64,000 nucleotides of DNA from Microbacterium sp. YJN-G (GTDB lineage: Bacteria; Actinomycetota; Actinomycetes; Actinomycetales; Microbacteriaceae), in the NCBI RefSeq assembly GCF_015040615.1, contig NZ_CP060402.1:2232001-2296000 (forward strand), in the 5' to 3' direction. How positions within the stretch are numbered: the first letter of the stretch is position 1; each line of letters starts with the position of its first letter. Both the position numbers and the translations under genes were made by a program. This document shows positions 1 through 8,924 of the stretch, one piece after another. The notes under the pieces were generated by a model, which saw only the letters and a list, made by a program, of their open reading frames with translations, had not been told where the DNA came from and searched no databases.

Positions 1-1176
1 GAAGTCGGCTACCAGCACGGCCGGGGCGATCAGGCCCGCGGCGGTGACCAGCGCGACGGTCGCGGAGCCCTGCGCGATGCGCAGGATGACGGCGATCAGG
101 TAGGCGGCGACGATGACCGGCAGGCCCAGGTCGGACAGGGTGTCGGAGAGCGCGTCGCCGATGCCCGAGGCGCGCAGCACGGCGCCGAACATGCCACCGG
201 CACCGGTGATCAGCACGACCGAGGCGATCGGGCCGAGCGAGGAGTCGATGATCTTCTCCAGCGCGGTGCCGTTCTCGCCCCGGCGCCAGCCGAGCACGAT
301 GGTGGCGACGATGACGGTGATGAGCAGGGCGATCGACGAGTTCCCGATGAGGATCAGAGCCTGTGCCCACGCCTGGGTCGTGTCGACAACACCCATCGAG
401 CCCAGGGTGCTGAGGCCGGTGTTCAGGAAGATGAGCACCATCGGCAGCAGGAGCAGCATGATGACGGTCGACACCTTGGGCGGGTTGACCGGCTGGTCCT
501 CGTCGACGTCGCCGAACAGCAGCGGCACGGGCAGAAGGTTGCGGGAGGCGACGAACTTACCCCAGACGTAACCGGAGATGTACCAGACGGGGAACACGAT
601 CACGAGGCCGACGAGCATGACGACGCCGAGGTTCGCGTCGTACGCCTCGATCGCGGTCACCGGGCCCGGGTGCGGGGGCAGGAAGACGTGCATGACCGAG
701 AAGGCGGCGGCCGCCGGGATGCCGAACAGCAGCACGTTCGCGGAGGAGACACGGCGGGCGATCGCGAAGATGATCGGCAGCATCATGATCAGGCCGGCGT
801 CGAAGAACATCGGGAAGCCGAGGATCAGCGAGGCGATGCCCAGGGCGAACGGCGCGCGCTTCTCACCGAAGATCTGCACGAACCGCTCGGCGAGCGCGTG
901 CGCGCCACCGGAGTGCTCGATCAGCCGGCCGAGCATGGCTCCGAGGCCGACCAGCAGGGCCACGGTTCCGAGCGTGCCGCCGAATCCGCCGATCATCGTG
1001 GTGGCGACACCCGCGATCGGGATGCCTGCCATGACGGCGGTGAGCAGCGAGACGAGCACAAGCGTGATGAACGCGTGCACCTTGAACTTGATGATCAGCA
1101 GCAGGATGAGCGCGATCGCGCCGGCTGCGATGAGCAGCAGGGGCCCCGCGTCCAGCGTCTGGGTCCAGTCTTCCAT
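1..1176 (-). CDS. gntP: Gluconate:H+ symporter, GntP family (3' end cut by window)
   Basis: Inner-membrane permease expected to import gluconate or a related sugar acid. The frame is open from an ATG at 1176 to the window edge (392 codons seen; the family is about 450 residues). The protein starts MEDWTQTLDAGPLLL and is a succession of hydrophobic helices. It carries the GntP-like stretch GGFGGTLGTVALLVGLGAMLG and a conserved FPMFFDAGLIMMLPI segment. It is divergent from a GntR/FCD regulator, with a palindrome in the shared intergenic region, and lies next to gluconokinase and gnd, so gluconate is the best-supported substrate. Exact substrate is inferred from context. Only the C-terminal ~60 residues are missing. 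Confidence 0.9.
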   Translation of the reverse strand, partial: MEDWTQTLDAGPLLLIAAGAIALILLLIIKFKVHAFITLVLVSLLTAVMAGIPIAGVATTMIGGFGGTLGTVALLVGLGAMLGRLIEHSGGAHALAERFVQIFGEKRAPFALGIASLILGFPMFFDAGLIMMLPIIFAIARRVSSANVLLFGIPAAAAFSVMHVFLPPHPGPVTAIEAYDANLGVVMLVGLVIVFPVWYISGYVWGKFVASRNLLPVPLLFGDVDEDQPVNPPKVSTVIMLLLLPMVLIFLNTGLSTLGSMGVVDTTQAWAQALILIGNSSIALLITVIVATIVLGWRRGENGTALEKIIDSSLGPIASVVLITGAGGMFGAVLRASGIGDALSDTLSDLGLPVIVAAYLIAVILRIAQGSATVALVTAAGLIAPAVLVADF

Positions 1177-1261
1177 TCGTTATCTCCATTGACAGCGGGC
1201 CGAGGCCGATGGCCGCGTGCACCCGCGGGATAGGATTCAAGCGCTCGCGTGCGCGCGAGCA

Positions 1262-1302
1262 TCTAAAGGTAACATCTTTAGAACTCAATGGTCGTACTTT
1301 AG
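1262..1302. promoter_or_regulatory. Candidate GntR operator in the gntP/regulator divergent promoter
   Basis: A perfect inverted repeat TCTAAAG-GTAACAT-CTTTAGA occupies 1262-1282, and a further half-site CTTTAG lies at 1297-1302, ten bases before the regulator GTG at 1312. AT-rich dyads of this size are typical of FadR/GntR-family operators. The position between two divergent genes suggests autoregulation plus control of gntP. A hexamer TACTTT (1295-1300) could be the -10 of the regulator gene. Binding itself is inference. Confidence 0.6.
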
Positions 1303-1311
1303 TGAGGTCAC

Positions 1312-2004
1312 GTGACTGCGGTGTCGCACGGATCCGTGCTCGACGAACTCGGATCCGAGATCGCCAACGGTGTCATTCCGGCGGGCACGGTGCTCACGCT
1401 CGCCACTCTGGAGACCCGCTTCGGCGTTTCGCGCACCATGGTACGGGAGGCCGTGCGCGTTCTCGAAGCACTCGGGATGGTCTCCTCCCGCCGTCGAGTC
1501 GGCCTCACCGTGCTGCCCGACGAACAGTGGAGCTCCCTCGACTCCCGTCTGATCCAGTGGCGCCTGACCGGGGCGCGCAGCCACCAGCAGTTCGTCGCCC
1601 TGACGGAGCTGCGGCTGGCGATCGAGCCCGTGGCCGCACGTCTGGCGGCACTGCGCGCCACGCACTCGCAGCGTCAGCAGTTCGCCGACCTCGCAGCGAC
1701 CCTGCAGCGACTGGGCGATGCGGGCCTGGGCGACAGCGAGGAGTACCTCGCCGCCGACATCGCCTTCCACGATCTGCTGCTCGATGCCAGCGGCAACCTC
1801 ATGCTCGCGGCGATCAAGACACCCATCGCCGAGGTGCTGCGCGGCCGCCATAATCTCGGGCTCACGCCGGGTGACCCGCGTGCCGAAGCGCTGCACAACC
1901 ATGTCGGCGCCGCCTCGGCTGTGCTGCGCGGCGACAGCGATGCCGCCGAGCAGCATGCCCGCCGCTACGTGCTCGCGGTGCTCGACGAGGTGCACACCGG
2001 CTGA
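1312..2004 (+). CDS. GntR-family (FadR/FCD subfamily) transcriptional regulator of gluconate genes
   Basis: Predicted cytoplasmic repressor, 230 aa. The winged helix-turn-helix spans about residues 10-75, with recognition-helix region GVSRTMVREAVRVLE near 38-52. The FCD ligand-binding domain follows, with acidic and histidine residues typical of its metal/ligand site (DIAFHDLLLDASGN, and HNHVGAAS further on). Start is a GTG at 1312 with a GAGG five bases upstream. The gene lies between gntP (divergent) and gluconokinase (convergent). It most likely responds to gluconate or 6-phosphogluconate and represses through the 1262-1302 dyad. Ligand identity is inferred from context. Confidence 0.88.
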   Translation: MTAVSHGSVLDELGSEIANGVIPAGTVLTLATLETRFGVSRTMVREAVRVLEALGMVSSRRRVGLTVLPDEQWSSLDSRLIQWRLTGARSHQQFVALTELRLAIEPVAARLAALRATHSQRQQFADLAATLQRLGDAGLGDSEEYLAADIAFHDLLLDASGNLMLAAIKTPIAEVLRGRHNLGLTPGDPRAEALHNHVGAASAVLRGDSDAAEQHARRYVLAVLDEVHTG

Positions 2005-2071
2005 GCACCCGCTCGGCCGTCGCTGCGCGGGCGGCTCTGGGACCGGCGACTCCGGCGCGTGCGCGGCGGCC

Positions 2072-3526
2072 TCAGCCCAGCAGTGCGAGCGATCCGGCCG
2101 CGCCGATCTCGGTGCCGGGCGAAGTGCGTGCATAGGCGTCCAGGTAGCGCTCGAACTCGAGCCGGTACCCCTCGGCACGCGCCGGGTCCGGCACCAGCAT
2201 CCGCGGTTCCTCGCTGCGCAGTCCGGGCTGGTCGTCGTCGAGTCCGAGGTGGCGCAGCGCCAGCCGGGTCGCCCCGACCACCGAGGCATGCTGCTGCGAT
2301 GACACCTGCATCTCGATCTGGAACACGTCGGCGGTCAACTGCGCCCAGAACGGCGAGGACAGCACTCCGCCCGAGATGAGCACGCGCCGCGGCGGGCCGT
2401 TCAGGGCGGCGAGCTCCTTGTAGCAGTGGTACAGCGAGAAGACGATGCCCTGCAGCACGGCCTGATAGAGATCGGCACGGGTGTGCTCGGGGCGCACCTC
2501 GAGGAAGCCCCCGGCGCGCTGGTCCTGCCAGCCGGGTGAGCGCTCGCCGAACAGGAACGGCAGGAACACCGGCAGTGCGGTGCGCTCGGGGTCGAGCATC
2601 GGCTCGATCTCGGCGAAGGTCATCTCGGTGCCGAACAGCAATCCCTTGGCCCAGTCGACGCAGTTGCCGCATCCGCTGGTCGCGGCCCCACTGAGCCAGC
2701 CGAACGGCGACCGGTACGCCCAGGTGCCCATGGTCGGGGAGAAGGCGGGATGCGCGGTGGTGTAGCGCAGCGCTCCGCTGGTGCCCATCGAGAAGGTCAT
2801 GTCGCCGACGCCGTAGGCGCGGTCGCCGACCTGGCTGAGGCCGCCGTCGGGCCCGGGGATCATCACCGGGATGCCGGCTCGCACGCCCAGCAGGGTGGCG
2901 ACCTCGGCGACCAGCGGTGCGCTGGTGTCGCTGGAGACCAGCCGTGGCAGCACGATGCCCTCGATGCCGAGAGCCGCTCGCACCTGCGGGTCCCAGTCGT
3001 CGCCGTCGGTGGCCAGCAGGCCGGTGCCGGAGGCGACGGTGCGGCTGGTCCAGATCTCCCCCGTCATGCGGGCGAACGTGAGGCTCCCCTGGTCGAGCAC
3101 CAGAGCGCCGGCGATGTCGACGCCGGTCTCGGCGAGATGAGCGATCTTGAAGGCGGGGAAGATCGCGTTGACCATGCAGCCGGTGCGCTCGTAGAACCAG
3201 GACGTGAATGCGGCATCCTCGCGGTAGCGGGCGGTGAGCTCGCGGGCGCCGGTGTACGGCCATTCGTACACCGGCGTGATGGCCGACAGGTCGGGCCGGC
3301 GCAGCGTCAGTCCGTGCCAGGTGCTCGACAGCGCGATGGCGTCGACCGCGACACCGGCCGCCGCCTCGCGGCCGAGCGCCATGAGCTGGGTGAAGACGCT
3401 GTCGCCGTCGCGCACCACGCCGTCGCCGTCGAATCGCCGCGTCGTGACGGCGACCTGCTGCGTGTCGGTGTCGAACAGCATGGTCTTCGCCGAGGTGGTG
3501 CTGGCCTCCAGTGCGAGAACGATCAT
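2072..3526 (-). CDS. gntK: Gluconokinase, FGGY carbohydrate kinase family
   Basis: Phosphorylates gluconate to 6-phosphogluconate with ATP, feeding Gnd in the pentose phosphate pathway. The product is 484 aa, usual for FGGY kinases. It begins MIVLALEASTTSAKTML (phosphate-binding loop of the first RNase-H-like domain). GPDGGLSQVGDRAYG and the C-terminal ISGGVLSSPFWAQL correspond to FGGY signature regions. The ATG at 3526 is preceded by a strong AGGGAGGA; in-frame starts further upstream lack this. A GGCCCC/GGGGCC hairpin (3541-3555) and a TATTAT hexamer (3562-3567, minus strand) lie just upstream. Divergent from gnd. A related sugar acid or pentulose is possible, but the cluster favours gluconate. 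Confidence 0.88.
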   Translation of the reverse strand: MIVLALEASTTSAKTMLFDTDTQQVAVTTRRFDGDGVVRDGDSVFTQLMALGREAAAGVAVDAIALSSTWHGLTLRRPDLSAITPVYEWPYTGARELTARYREDAAFTSWFYERTGCMVNAIFPAFKIAHLAETGVDIAGALVLDQGSLTFARMTGEIWTSRTVASGTGLLATDGDDWDPQVRAALGIEGIVLPRLVSSDTSAPLVAEVATLLGVRAGIPVMIPGPDGGLSQVGDRAYGVGDMTFSMGTSGALRYTTAHPAFSPTMGTWAYRSPFGWLSGAATSGCGNCVDWAKGLLFGTEMTFAEIEPMLDPERTALPVFLPFLFGERSPGWQDQRAGGFLEVRPEHTRADLYQAVLQGIVFSLYHCYKELAALNGPPRRVLISGGVLSSPFWAQLTADVFQIEMQVSSQQHASVVGATRLALRHLGLDDDQPGLRSEEPRMLVPDPARAEGYRLEFERYLDAYARTSPGTEIGAAGSLALLG

Positions 3527-3667
3527 GGCTCTTCCTCCCTGGCCCCGCAGGGGCCGCGTCAATAATATGATCATTTCCATCGCAGTCGTCATCAGGCCCG
3601 GGAAGGCCCTCTCACTGCGGGTAATCTGAAGCCGAGAGCAACACACGCAAACGATCCAAGGAGCAGG

Positions 3668-5119
3668 ATGAGCGACACCGCCAGCGCGAACATCGGAGTC
3701 GTCGGACTCGCCGTCATGGGCTCGAATCTGGCCCGGAACCTCGCGAGCCGCGAGGGCAACACGGTGGCGATCTTCAATCGCAGCTATGAGAAGACGCAGG
3801 CGGTGCTGGATGCGTTCCCCGAGGCGGGCTTCATCCCCGCCTCGACCTATGAGGAGTTCGCCGCTTCCCTGCAGAAGCCACGCACGGCCATCATCATGGT
3901 CAAGGCCGGCGCGGGCACGGATGCCGTGATCGACGAGCTCGTGCGGGTCTTCGAGCCCGGCGACATCATCGTCGACGGCGGCAACGCCTACTTCCCCGAC
4001 ACGATCCGCCGCGAGAAGGCGGTGCGCGAGACGGGCATCAACTTCGTCGGCGCCGGCATCTCGGGCGGCGAGGAGGGCGCACTGCTCGGCCCGAGCATCA
4101 TGCCCGGCGGCTCCGACGAGTCATGGGTGACCCTCGGCCCGATCCTGCGCTCGATCGCGGCCGTCGCCGAGGGCGAGCCGTGCGTCACGCACGTCGGCCA
4201 CGACGGCGCCGGGCACTTCGTGAAGATGGTGCACAACGGCATCGAGTACGCCGACATGCAGCTCATCGCCGAGGCCTACGACCTGATCCGCCGCGGCACC
4301 GGCCGCACGCCGGCGCAGATCGCCGAGATCTTCGCCGAGTGGAACAAGGGCGAGCTCGAGTCGTACCTGATCGAGATCACCGCCGAGGTGCTGCGTCAGG
4401 TGGATGCCGCCACCGGCCAGCCGCTGGTGGACGTCATCCTCGACCAGGCCGGCGCCAAGGGCACCGGTGCCTGGACGGTGCAGACCGCCCTGTCGCTGGG
4501 CGTGCCGGTCTCGGGCATCGCCGAGGCGACCTTCGCACGCTCGCTGTCATCGCACCCCGAGCAGCGCGCCGCCGCTGCCGGTCTCCCGGGCCCGGACACC
4601 GCGTTCACGGTCGACGACGAGGAGGCGTTCATCGAGGATGTGCGCCTGGCGCTGTACGCGTCGAAGATCGTCGCGTACTCGCAGGGCTTCGACGAGATCC
4701 GCGCGGGGGCGGCCGAGTACGACTGGAAGATCGACCTCGGCGCCGTGTCGAAGATCTGGCGCGCCGGCTGCATCATCCGTGCCCAGTTCCTCAACCGCAT
4801 CGCCGACGCGTACGCGGCTGAGCCTGAGCTGCCGGCGCTGCTGACGGCACCGTACTTCGCCGAGGCCCTCACCCGTGCCCAGGCCGCCTGGCGCCGCGTC
4901 GTGGTCGCGGCGGCGCAGGCCGGCATCCCCTCGCCGGCGTTCTCGTCGTCGCTGTCGTACTACGACGGCATCCGCGCCGACCGTCTGCCCGCCGCCCTCG
5001 TGCAGGGTCAGCGCGACTTCTTCGGCGCGCACACCTACCGCCGCATCGACAAGGAGGGCACCTTCCACACCCTCTGGTCGGGCGACCGCACCGAGGTGGA
5101 GGCCCAGGACACCCACTGA
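3668..5119 (+). CDS. gnd: 6-phosphogluconate dehydrogenase, decarboxylating
   Basis: Oxidises 6-phosphogluconate to ribulose 5-phosphate, CO2 and NADPH. The 483-aa product has full family length. It has an N-terminal Rossmann motif (VGLAVMGSNLARNLA, residues ~12-27), the substrate loop GISGGEEGALLGPSIMPGG and the catalytic segment GHFVKMVHNGIEYADMQ. An AAGGAG Shine-Dalgarno ends five bases before the ATG. It is divergent from gluconokinase and completes the gluconate route present in this window. The stop codon lies inside a 20-bp tandem duplication (5105-5145), so the last codons of the gene are repeated just downstream. Confidence 0.96.
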   Translation: MSDTASANIGVVGLAVMGSNLARNLASREGNTVAIFNRSYEKTQAVLDAFPEAGFIPASTYEEFAASLQKPRTAIIMVKAGAGTDAVIDELVRVFEPGDIIVDGGNAYFPDTIRREKAVRETGINFVGAGISGGEEGALLGPSIMPGGSDESWVTLGPILRSIAAVAEGEPCVTHVGHDGAGHFVKMVHNGIEYADMQLIAEAYDLIRRGTGRTPAQIAEIFAEWNKGELESYLIEITAEVLRQVDAATGQPLVDVILDQAGAKGTGAWTVQTALSLGVPVSGIAEATFARSLSSHPEQRAAAAGLPGPDTAFTVDDEEAFIEDVRLALYASKIVAYSQGFDEIRAGAAEYDWKIDLGAVSKIWRAGCIIRAQFLNRIADAYAAEPELPALLTAPYFAEALTRAQAAWRRVVVAAAQAGIPSPAFSSSLSYYDGIRADRLPAALVQGQRDFFGAHTYRRIDKEGTFHTLWSGDRTEVEAQDTH

Positions 5120-5145
5120 CGGGTACAGGACACCCACTGACGGGT
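5105..5145 (+). repeat. 20-bp tandem duplication over the gnd stop codon
   Basis: The sequence CAGGACACCCACTGACGGGT occurs at 5105-5124 and again at 5126-5145, separated by one base. The first copy contains the gnd TGA; the second is non-coding. The copies are identical, which suggests a recent slippage or duplication event. Confidence 0.9.
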
Positions 5146-5152
5146 GAAGAGG

Positions 5153-5178
5153 AAGGGGCCCGGGAGACCGGGCCCCTT
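5153..5178 (+). terminator. Intrinsic terminator-like hairpin after gnd
   Basis: A perfect 11-bp stem AAGGGGCCCGG / CCGGGCCCCTT closes a GAGA tetraloop (5153-5178). It lies between gnd and the convergent oxidase gene. There is no long T-tract, as usual in actinobacteria. Two more partial copies of the right arm (GTCCGGGCCCC) follow up to about 5213. Confidence 0.75.
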
Positions 5179-5239
5179 CTGCGTGTCCGGGCCCCTTGTG
5201 CGTGTCCGGGCCCTGCGTGTGCGACCGTGTCGGGGCGCG

Positions 5240-6472
5240 TCAGACGATGTTGTGGTTGCGCCGGAAGAGGTTCTGCGGGTCCCACTGCGCCTTCAGTCCG
5301 CGCAGCCGCTCGTACCCTTCCTCGGTGAACATCGCGCGCACGACCTCGGGGCGCTCGGAGTCCAGGAAGTTGCCGTACTGGGCCAGCCGCCCCTCGAAGA
5401 GAGCGTCGGTCTCGGCGAGGATCGCCGCCCGGGTCGCGTCGTCGATCATGCCGGGGATGTCGAAACCGCCCGCCAGCACGAACCAGGTCGCGTCGCGGCC
5501 GGGGAACGCGGTGTCCTCCTGTGCCACGTCGCCGAAGGCGCCGCCCATCGAGCGGAGGAACAGCACCGAGAACTGGTGGGCGGCGCGGAACTCCAGCAGC
5601 CGGTCGATCCGCTCGTCGTCCAGTTCGCGGAACAGCCCGTTGCCACCCAGGAATCGCGGGACGACGGCATCCGGGTCCGCCGGACGCGGGTCGTCCATCA
5701 GGATGTCGCGGTAGGCCGGGGTGGACACGTCGCCGACGATTCCGTCCAGATCGATCACCGGGGCGAGGGTTCGCTCCAGTGCTGCCGGGTCGGCATCCGC
5801 CCACACCGCGGCGAGCCTGGCACCGGCCGGAGCGCTGGGGTCCATCGGCGGCACGTCCATGTACGTCACGGTCAGCTCGCGCGGCGCGTCGCGCAGGATG
5901 TCGCGCAGTCCGCGCAGCAGGGCGCGACGATCGGCATCCGCTCCCACCAGCTACTCGCCGTAGGCGATGCCGGGCAGCGCGTGCGCCTGGAAGTCGAATC
6001 GCGTCACGATGCCGAGGTTGCCACCCCCGCCGTGCAGCGCCCAGAACAGCTCCGGGTGCTCGGTCGCCGAGGTCTCGACGATGCCGCCGGTGGCCGTGAC
6101 GATCTGCGCGCCGACGAGCTGATCGGCCGCGAGCCCCCAGGCGCGCACCATCCAGCCGATGCCGCCGCCGAGCGTCAGGCCTCCGACCCCGACGCTGCGC
6201 GTGTCGCCCGAGCTGATCGCCAGGCCGTGCTGCGCGAGCTCATCGGCCACGACGCCCCAGGTGGCGCCTCCTCCGACGCTCACCAGCGGTCCGGCGACGT
6301 CGATGCGGTCCAGTGCGGACAGGTCGATCCGCACTCCCTCCTCGGGCCCGCGCGACCAGGGTCCGTGGCCACCGCCGATCACGGTGACGGGCTGTCCGCC
6401 CGCCTGCGCCTGCCCCACCAGGGCGGCGACATCTTCTGCGGTCTTCGGCCGCGTCGTGTTCGTGGAATCCAT
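5240..6472 (-). pseudogene. FAD-binding (PCMH/BBE-type) oxidoreductase interrupted by an in-frame TAG
   Basis: Two reading segments in the same frame together form one berberine-bridge/6-hydroxynicotine-oxidase-like flavoprotein. The first (6472 to 5954, 173 aa) holds the PCMH FAD fold (GGGHGPWSRGPEEG, SVGVGGLTLGGGIGW, LHGGGGNLGIVTRFDF). The second (5950 to 5240) holds the substrate domain and the BBE-like C terminus (WDPQNLFRRNHNIV). They are separated by a single TAG at 5951-5953. The His of GGGH for 8-alpha FAD attachment is present; the Cys usual for bicovalent FAD is replaced (DTRSVG). A TAGCGT hexamer (6479-6484) six bases before the ATG suggests leaderless transcription. Either a recent nonsense mutation or a sequencing error. 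Confidence 0.82.
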
Positions 6473-6579
6473 TGGGACACGCTAACCCCGGCCACCGACA
6501 TCGCGACAGGGCGGGAACAGATCATGTCCGATCCGCGTCCGGTGACTGACGCAGCGCCCGCCGGCCGACACCACCTCAC

Positions 6580-6608
6580 AGAATGCGCATAGCATTCTCC
6601 AAGCATTC
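6580..6608 (+). promoter_or_regulatory. GCATTC repeats upstream of the response regulator
   Basis: An inverted repeat AGAATGC-GCATA-GCATTCT (6580-6598) is followed by another GCATTC at 6603-6608. This gives two direct GCATTC half-sites 11 bp apart plus one inverted copy. Direct repeats with one-turn spacing are the usual target of OmpR-family regulators, so this is a candidate autoregulatory site. A TAGCAT hexamer (6590-6595) within it may be a -10 element. Confidence 0.45.
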
Positions 6609-6636
6609 GGCGCACCTGGGCGCGCACAATGGGCGC

Positions 6637-7371
6637 ATGAGCACTGAGCACCCCGACCTGCGCCGCCCCGACGGATCGCCGCTGCGCATTCTCGCCGTCG
6701 ACGATGAGCCGATGCTCACCGATCTGCTCGCCATGGCGCTGCGCATGGAGGGATGGGAGGTGCGCACAGCGGGCTCGGGGCTGGAGGCGCTGCAGGTCGC
6801 CCGCGAGTTCGAGCCCGACGCACTCGTGCTGGACGTCATGATGCCCGACCTCGACGGCGTCGGCGTGCTGCGCCGGCTGCGTGAGGCCGGCAACCTCGTG
6901 CCCGTCGTCTTCCTCACCGCGAAGGACTCCGTCAGCGACCGCATCGCCGGGCTCACCGCGGGCGGCGACGACTACGTCACCAAGCCGTTCAGCCTCGAAG
7001 AGGTCATCGCGCGCCTGCGCGCCGTCATCCGCCGTTCCGGACACGGACGCGTCGAGGACGAGCAGTCGATCCTGCGCGTGGCCGACCTGTCGCTCAACGA
7101 GGACAGTCACGAGGTGTTCCGCGGTGACGACGAGATCGAGCTGACCGCGACCGAGTTCGAGCTGCTGCGCTTCCTGATGCGCAACGAGCGCCGCGTGCTC
7201 TCGAAGGCGCAGATCCTCGACCGGGTGTGGAGCTACGACTTCGGCGGCAAGTCGTCGGTGGTCGAGCTGTACATCTCGTACCTGCGCAAGAAGATCGACG
7301 CGGGCCGCACGCCCCTGCTGCACACCGTGCGCGGGGTGGGGTACATGATCAAGTCGCCGCAGCAGCCGTAG
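6637..7371 (+). CDS. OmpR-family response regulator
   Basis: DNA-binding partner of the histidine kinase that follows 8 bases later. The 244-aa product has a receiver domain with acidic pocket VDDE (residues 21-24), phospho-acceptor Asp66 in LVLDVMMPD and the conserved Lys in YVTKPFS. A C-terminal winged helix follows (ELTATEFELLRFLMRNE ... GYMIKSPQ). I chose the ATG at 6637; an in-frame ATG at 6583 would add 18 residues with no receiver homology and would lie inside the GCATTC repeats. The pair resembles actinobacterial TrcR/TrcS-type systems. Target genes are unknown; the convergent flavin electron-transfer operon is a candidate by proximity only. Confidence 0.93.
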   Translation: MSTEHPDLRRPDGSPLRILAVDDEPMLTDLLAMALRMEGWEVRTAGSGLEALQVAREFEPDALVLDVMMPDLDGVGVLRRLREAGNLVPVVFLTAKDSVSDRIAGLTAGGDDYVTKPFSLEEVIARLRAVIRRSGHGRVEDEQSILRVADLSLNEDSHEVFRGDDEIELTATEFELLRFLMRNERRVLSKAQILDRVWSYDFGGKSSVVELYISYLRKKIDAGRTPLLHTVRGVGYMIKSPQQP

Positions 7372-7379
7372 GAATCACC

Positions 7380-8924
7380 ATGTCCGCTCGTCCGGTGAGC
7401 CTGCAGGCGCGGCTGATGGCCGCTGTGATCGGGTTCGTCTCCCTCATCCTCGTGGTCGTCGCGGTGATCACCAGCGCGACCCTCGGCACCACGCTCGAGC
7501 AGCGACTCCAGGAGCAGCTCAGCGGCTACTCCGCCGTGACGAAGCGCTGGGTCATGTCGGCCGAGCCGGCGGCCGCGCTGATGGGCGAGACGCTGACCGC
7601 CGAACGTGTGCTCACCGGCCAGCGGGTGCCCGCCGGGCTGCTGCTGGCGGTGCAGCCACGCGACGACGTCGCCTCCGGCGTGATCGTGACGGCCGACGGC
7701 GGCAGGCGCCTGAGCGACGGCGCCCTGTTCGAGCTCACCGAGGCGCTGAACGCCGGCAGCACCTCTGCGGTCACCGTCGCGGGCGGCTCGTACCTGGTGA
7801 CGATCTCGCAGACGCCGGACGGCACGGTCGTGGTGACCGGCCTCTCCCGCGCCGAGATCCAGCACACCCTCGGAACCCTGTTCACCGTGATCGCCCTGGC
7901 GACGCTCGGTGGCCTGCTGCTGCTGGCGCTCACGACCGCGCTCACGATCAGCATGGGGCTGCGTCCGCTGCACGCCGTCGCGGCGACCGCCACCCGGGTG
8001 GCCGGTCAGCCGCTGGACCGCGGAGAGGTGAGCATCACCGAGCGCGTGCCCGACTACGAGGCCGACCCGCGCACCGAGGTCGGCCGGGTGGGCGTCGCCC
8101 TGAACACGCTGCTCGACCACGTCGACACCTCGCTCGCCGCACGTCAGCGCAACGAGGAGCGGATGCGGCGATTCGTCGCCGACGCCAGCCACGAGCTGCG
8201 CACCCCTCTCGCCTCCATCCGCGGATACTCCGAGCTGTCGCTGCGGGCCCTGCGTCAGGGCGGGCCGGGCGACGCCGCGGCATCCGACACGCTGGAGAGC
8301 ACCACCACGGCGCTGGAGCGCATCCAGGCCCAGTCGCTGCGGATGACGCGGCTCGTGGAGGATCTGCTGCTGCTGGCGCGGCTCGACGAGGGGCAGGAGC
8401 TGCGCAGCGGCACCGTCGATCTCACCCAGGTCGCGGTCGAGGCGCTGATGGATGCGCAGCCCACCGCCCCCGGGCACACCTGGGACCTCGCCGTGCCCGA
8501 GCATCCCGTCACCGTCGCGGGCGACGCGGGACGCCTGCACCAGGTGCTCGCGAACCTGCTCGCCAACGCCCGCACACACACGCCCGCCGGTACGACCATC
8601 ACGCTGTCGCTGGAGGAAGCAGGCGCCGACGCCGTGCTGCACGTGCACGATGACGGACCCGGCATCGATCCCGGCGTGCGCGACGAGCTGTTCTCGCGGT
8701 TCGCGCGCGGGGACGTCTCCCGGGCACGTCAGACCGGCGGCACGGGACTCGGTCTGGCGATCGCCAAGGCGATCGTCGACGGCCACGGCGGCACCATCGA
8801 GGTCGACAGCGAGCCGGGAGACACGACGTTCACGGTGCGCCTGCCGCTCGCACCTGAGAAGGATGCCGGTGGCGAGACCGGAACCAGCGCGGCGACCGGC
8901 GAGACGGGAGCAGAGACTCAGTAA
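7380..8924 (+). CDS. Membrane sensor histidine kinase
   Basis: Autophosphorylating sensor for the upstream response regulator, 514 aa. Transmembrane helix 1 is at residues ~13-33 (LMAAVIGFVSLILVVVAVI). An extracytoplasmic domain of about 125 residues follows, then helix 2 (FTVIALATLGGLLLLALTT, ~160-183), HAMP, and the HisKA box DASHELRTP with phospho-accepting His271. The HATPase_c domain has LANLLANARTHTP (N box), DDGPGIDP (G1) and GTGLGLAIAKAIV (G2). The start ATG is at 7380. The last 7 bases overlap the 3' end of the convergent membrane reductase gene. The sensory signal cannot be read from sequence. Confidence 0.93.
   Translation: MSARPVSLQARLMAAVIGFVSLILVVVAVITSATLGTTLEQRLQEQLSGYSAVTKRWVMSAEPAAALMGETLTAERVLTGQRVPAGLLLAVQPRDDVASGVIVTADGGRRLSDGALFELTEALNAGSTSAVTVAGGSYLVTISQTPDGTVVVTGLSRAEIQHTLGTLFTVIALATLGGLLLLALTTALTISMGLRPLHAVAATATRVAGQPLDRGEVSITERVPDYEADPRTEVGRVGVALNTLLDHVDTSLAARQRNEERMRRFVADASHELRTPLASIRGYSELSLRALRQGGPGDAAASDTLESTTTALERIQAQSLRMTRLVEDLLLLARLDEGQELRSGTVDLTQVAVEALMDAQPTAPGHTWDLAVPEHPVTVAGDAGRLHQVLANLLANARTHTPAGTTITLSLEEAGADAVLHVHDDGPGIDPGVRDELFSRFARGDVSRARQTGGTGLGLAIAKAIVDGHGGTIEVDSEPGDTTFTVRLPLAPEKDAGGETGTSAATGETGAETQ

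Noticed and set aside
5951..5953. Recoded TAG (pyrrolysine) in the FAD oxidase
   Set aside because: No pyl genes or context; amber recoding is not expected in this lineage. A simple nonsense mutation or error is more likely.
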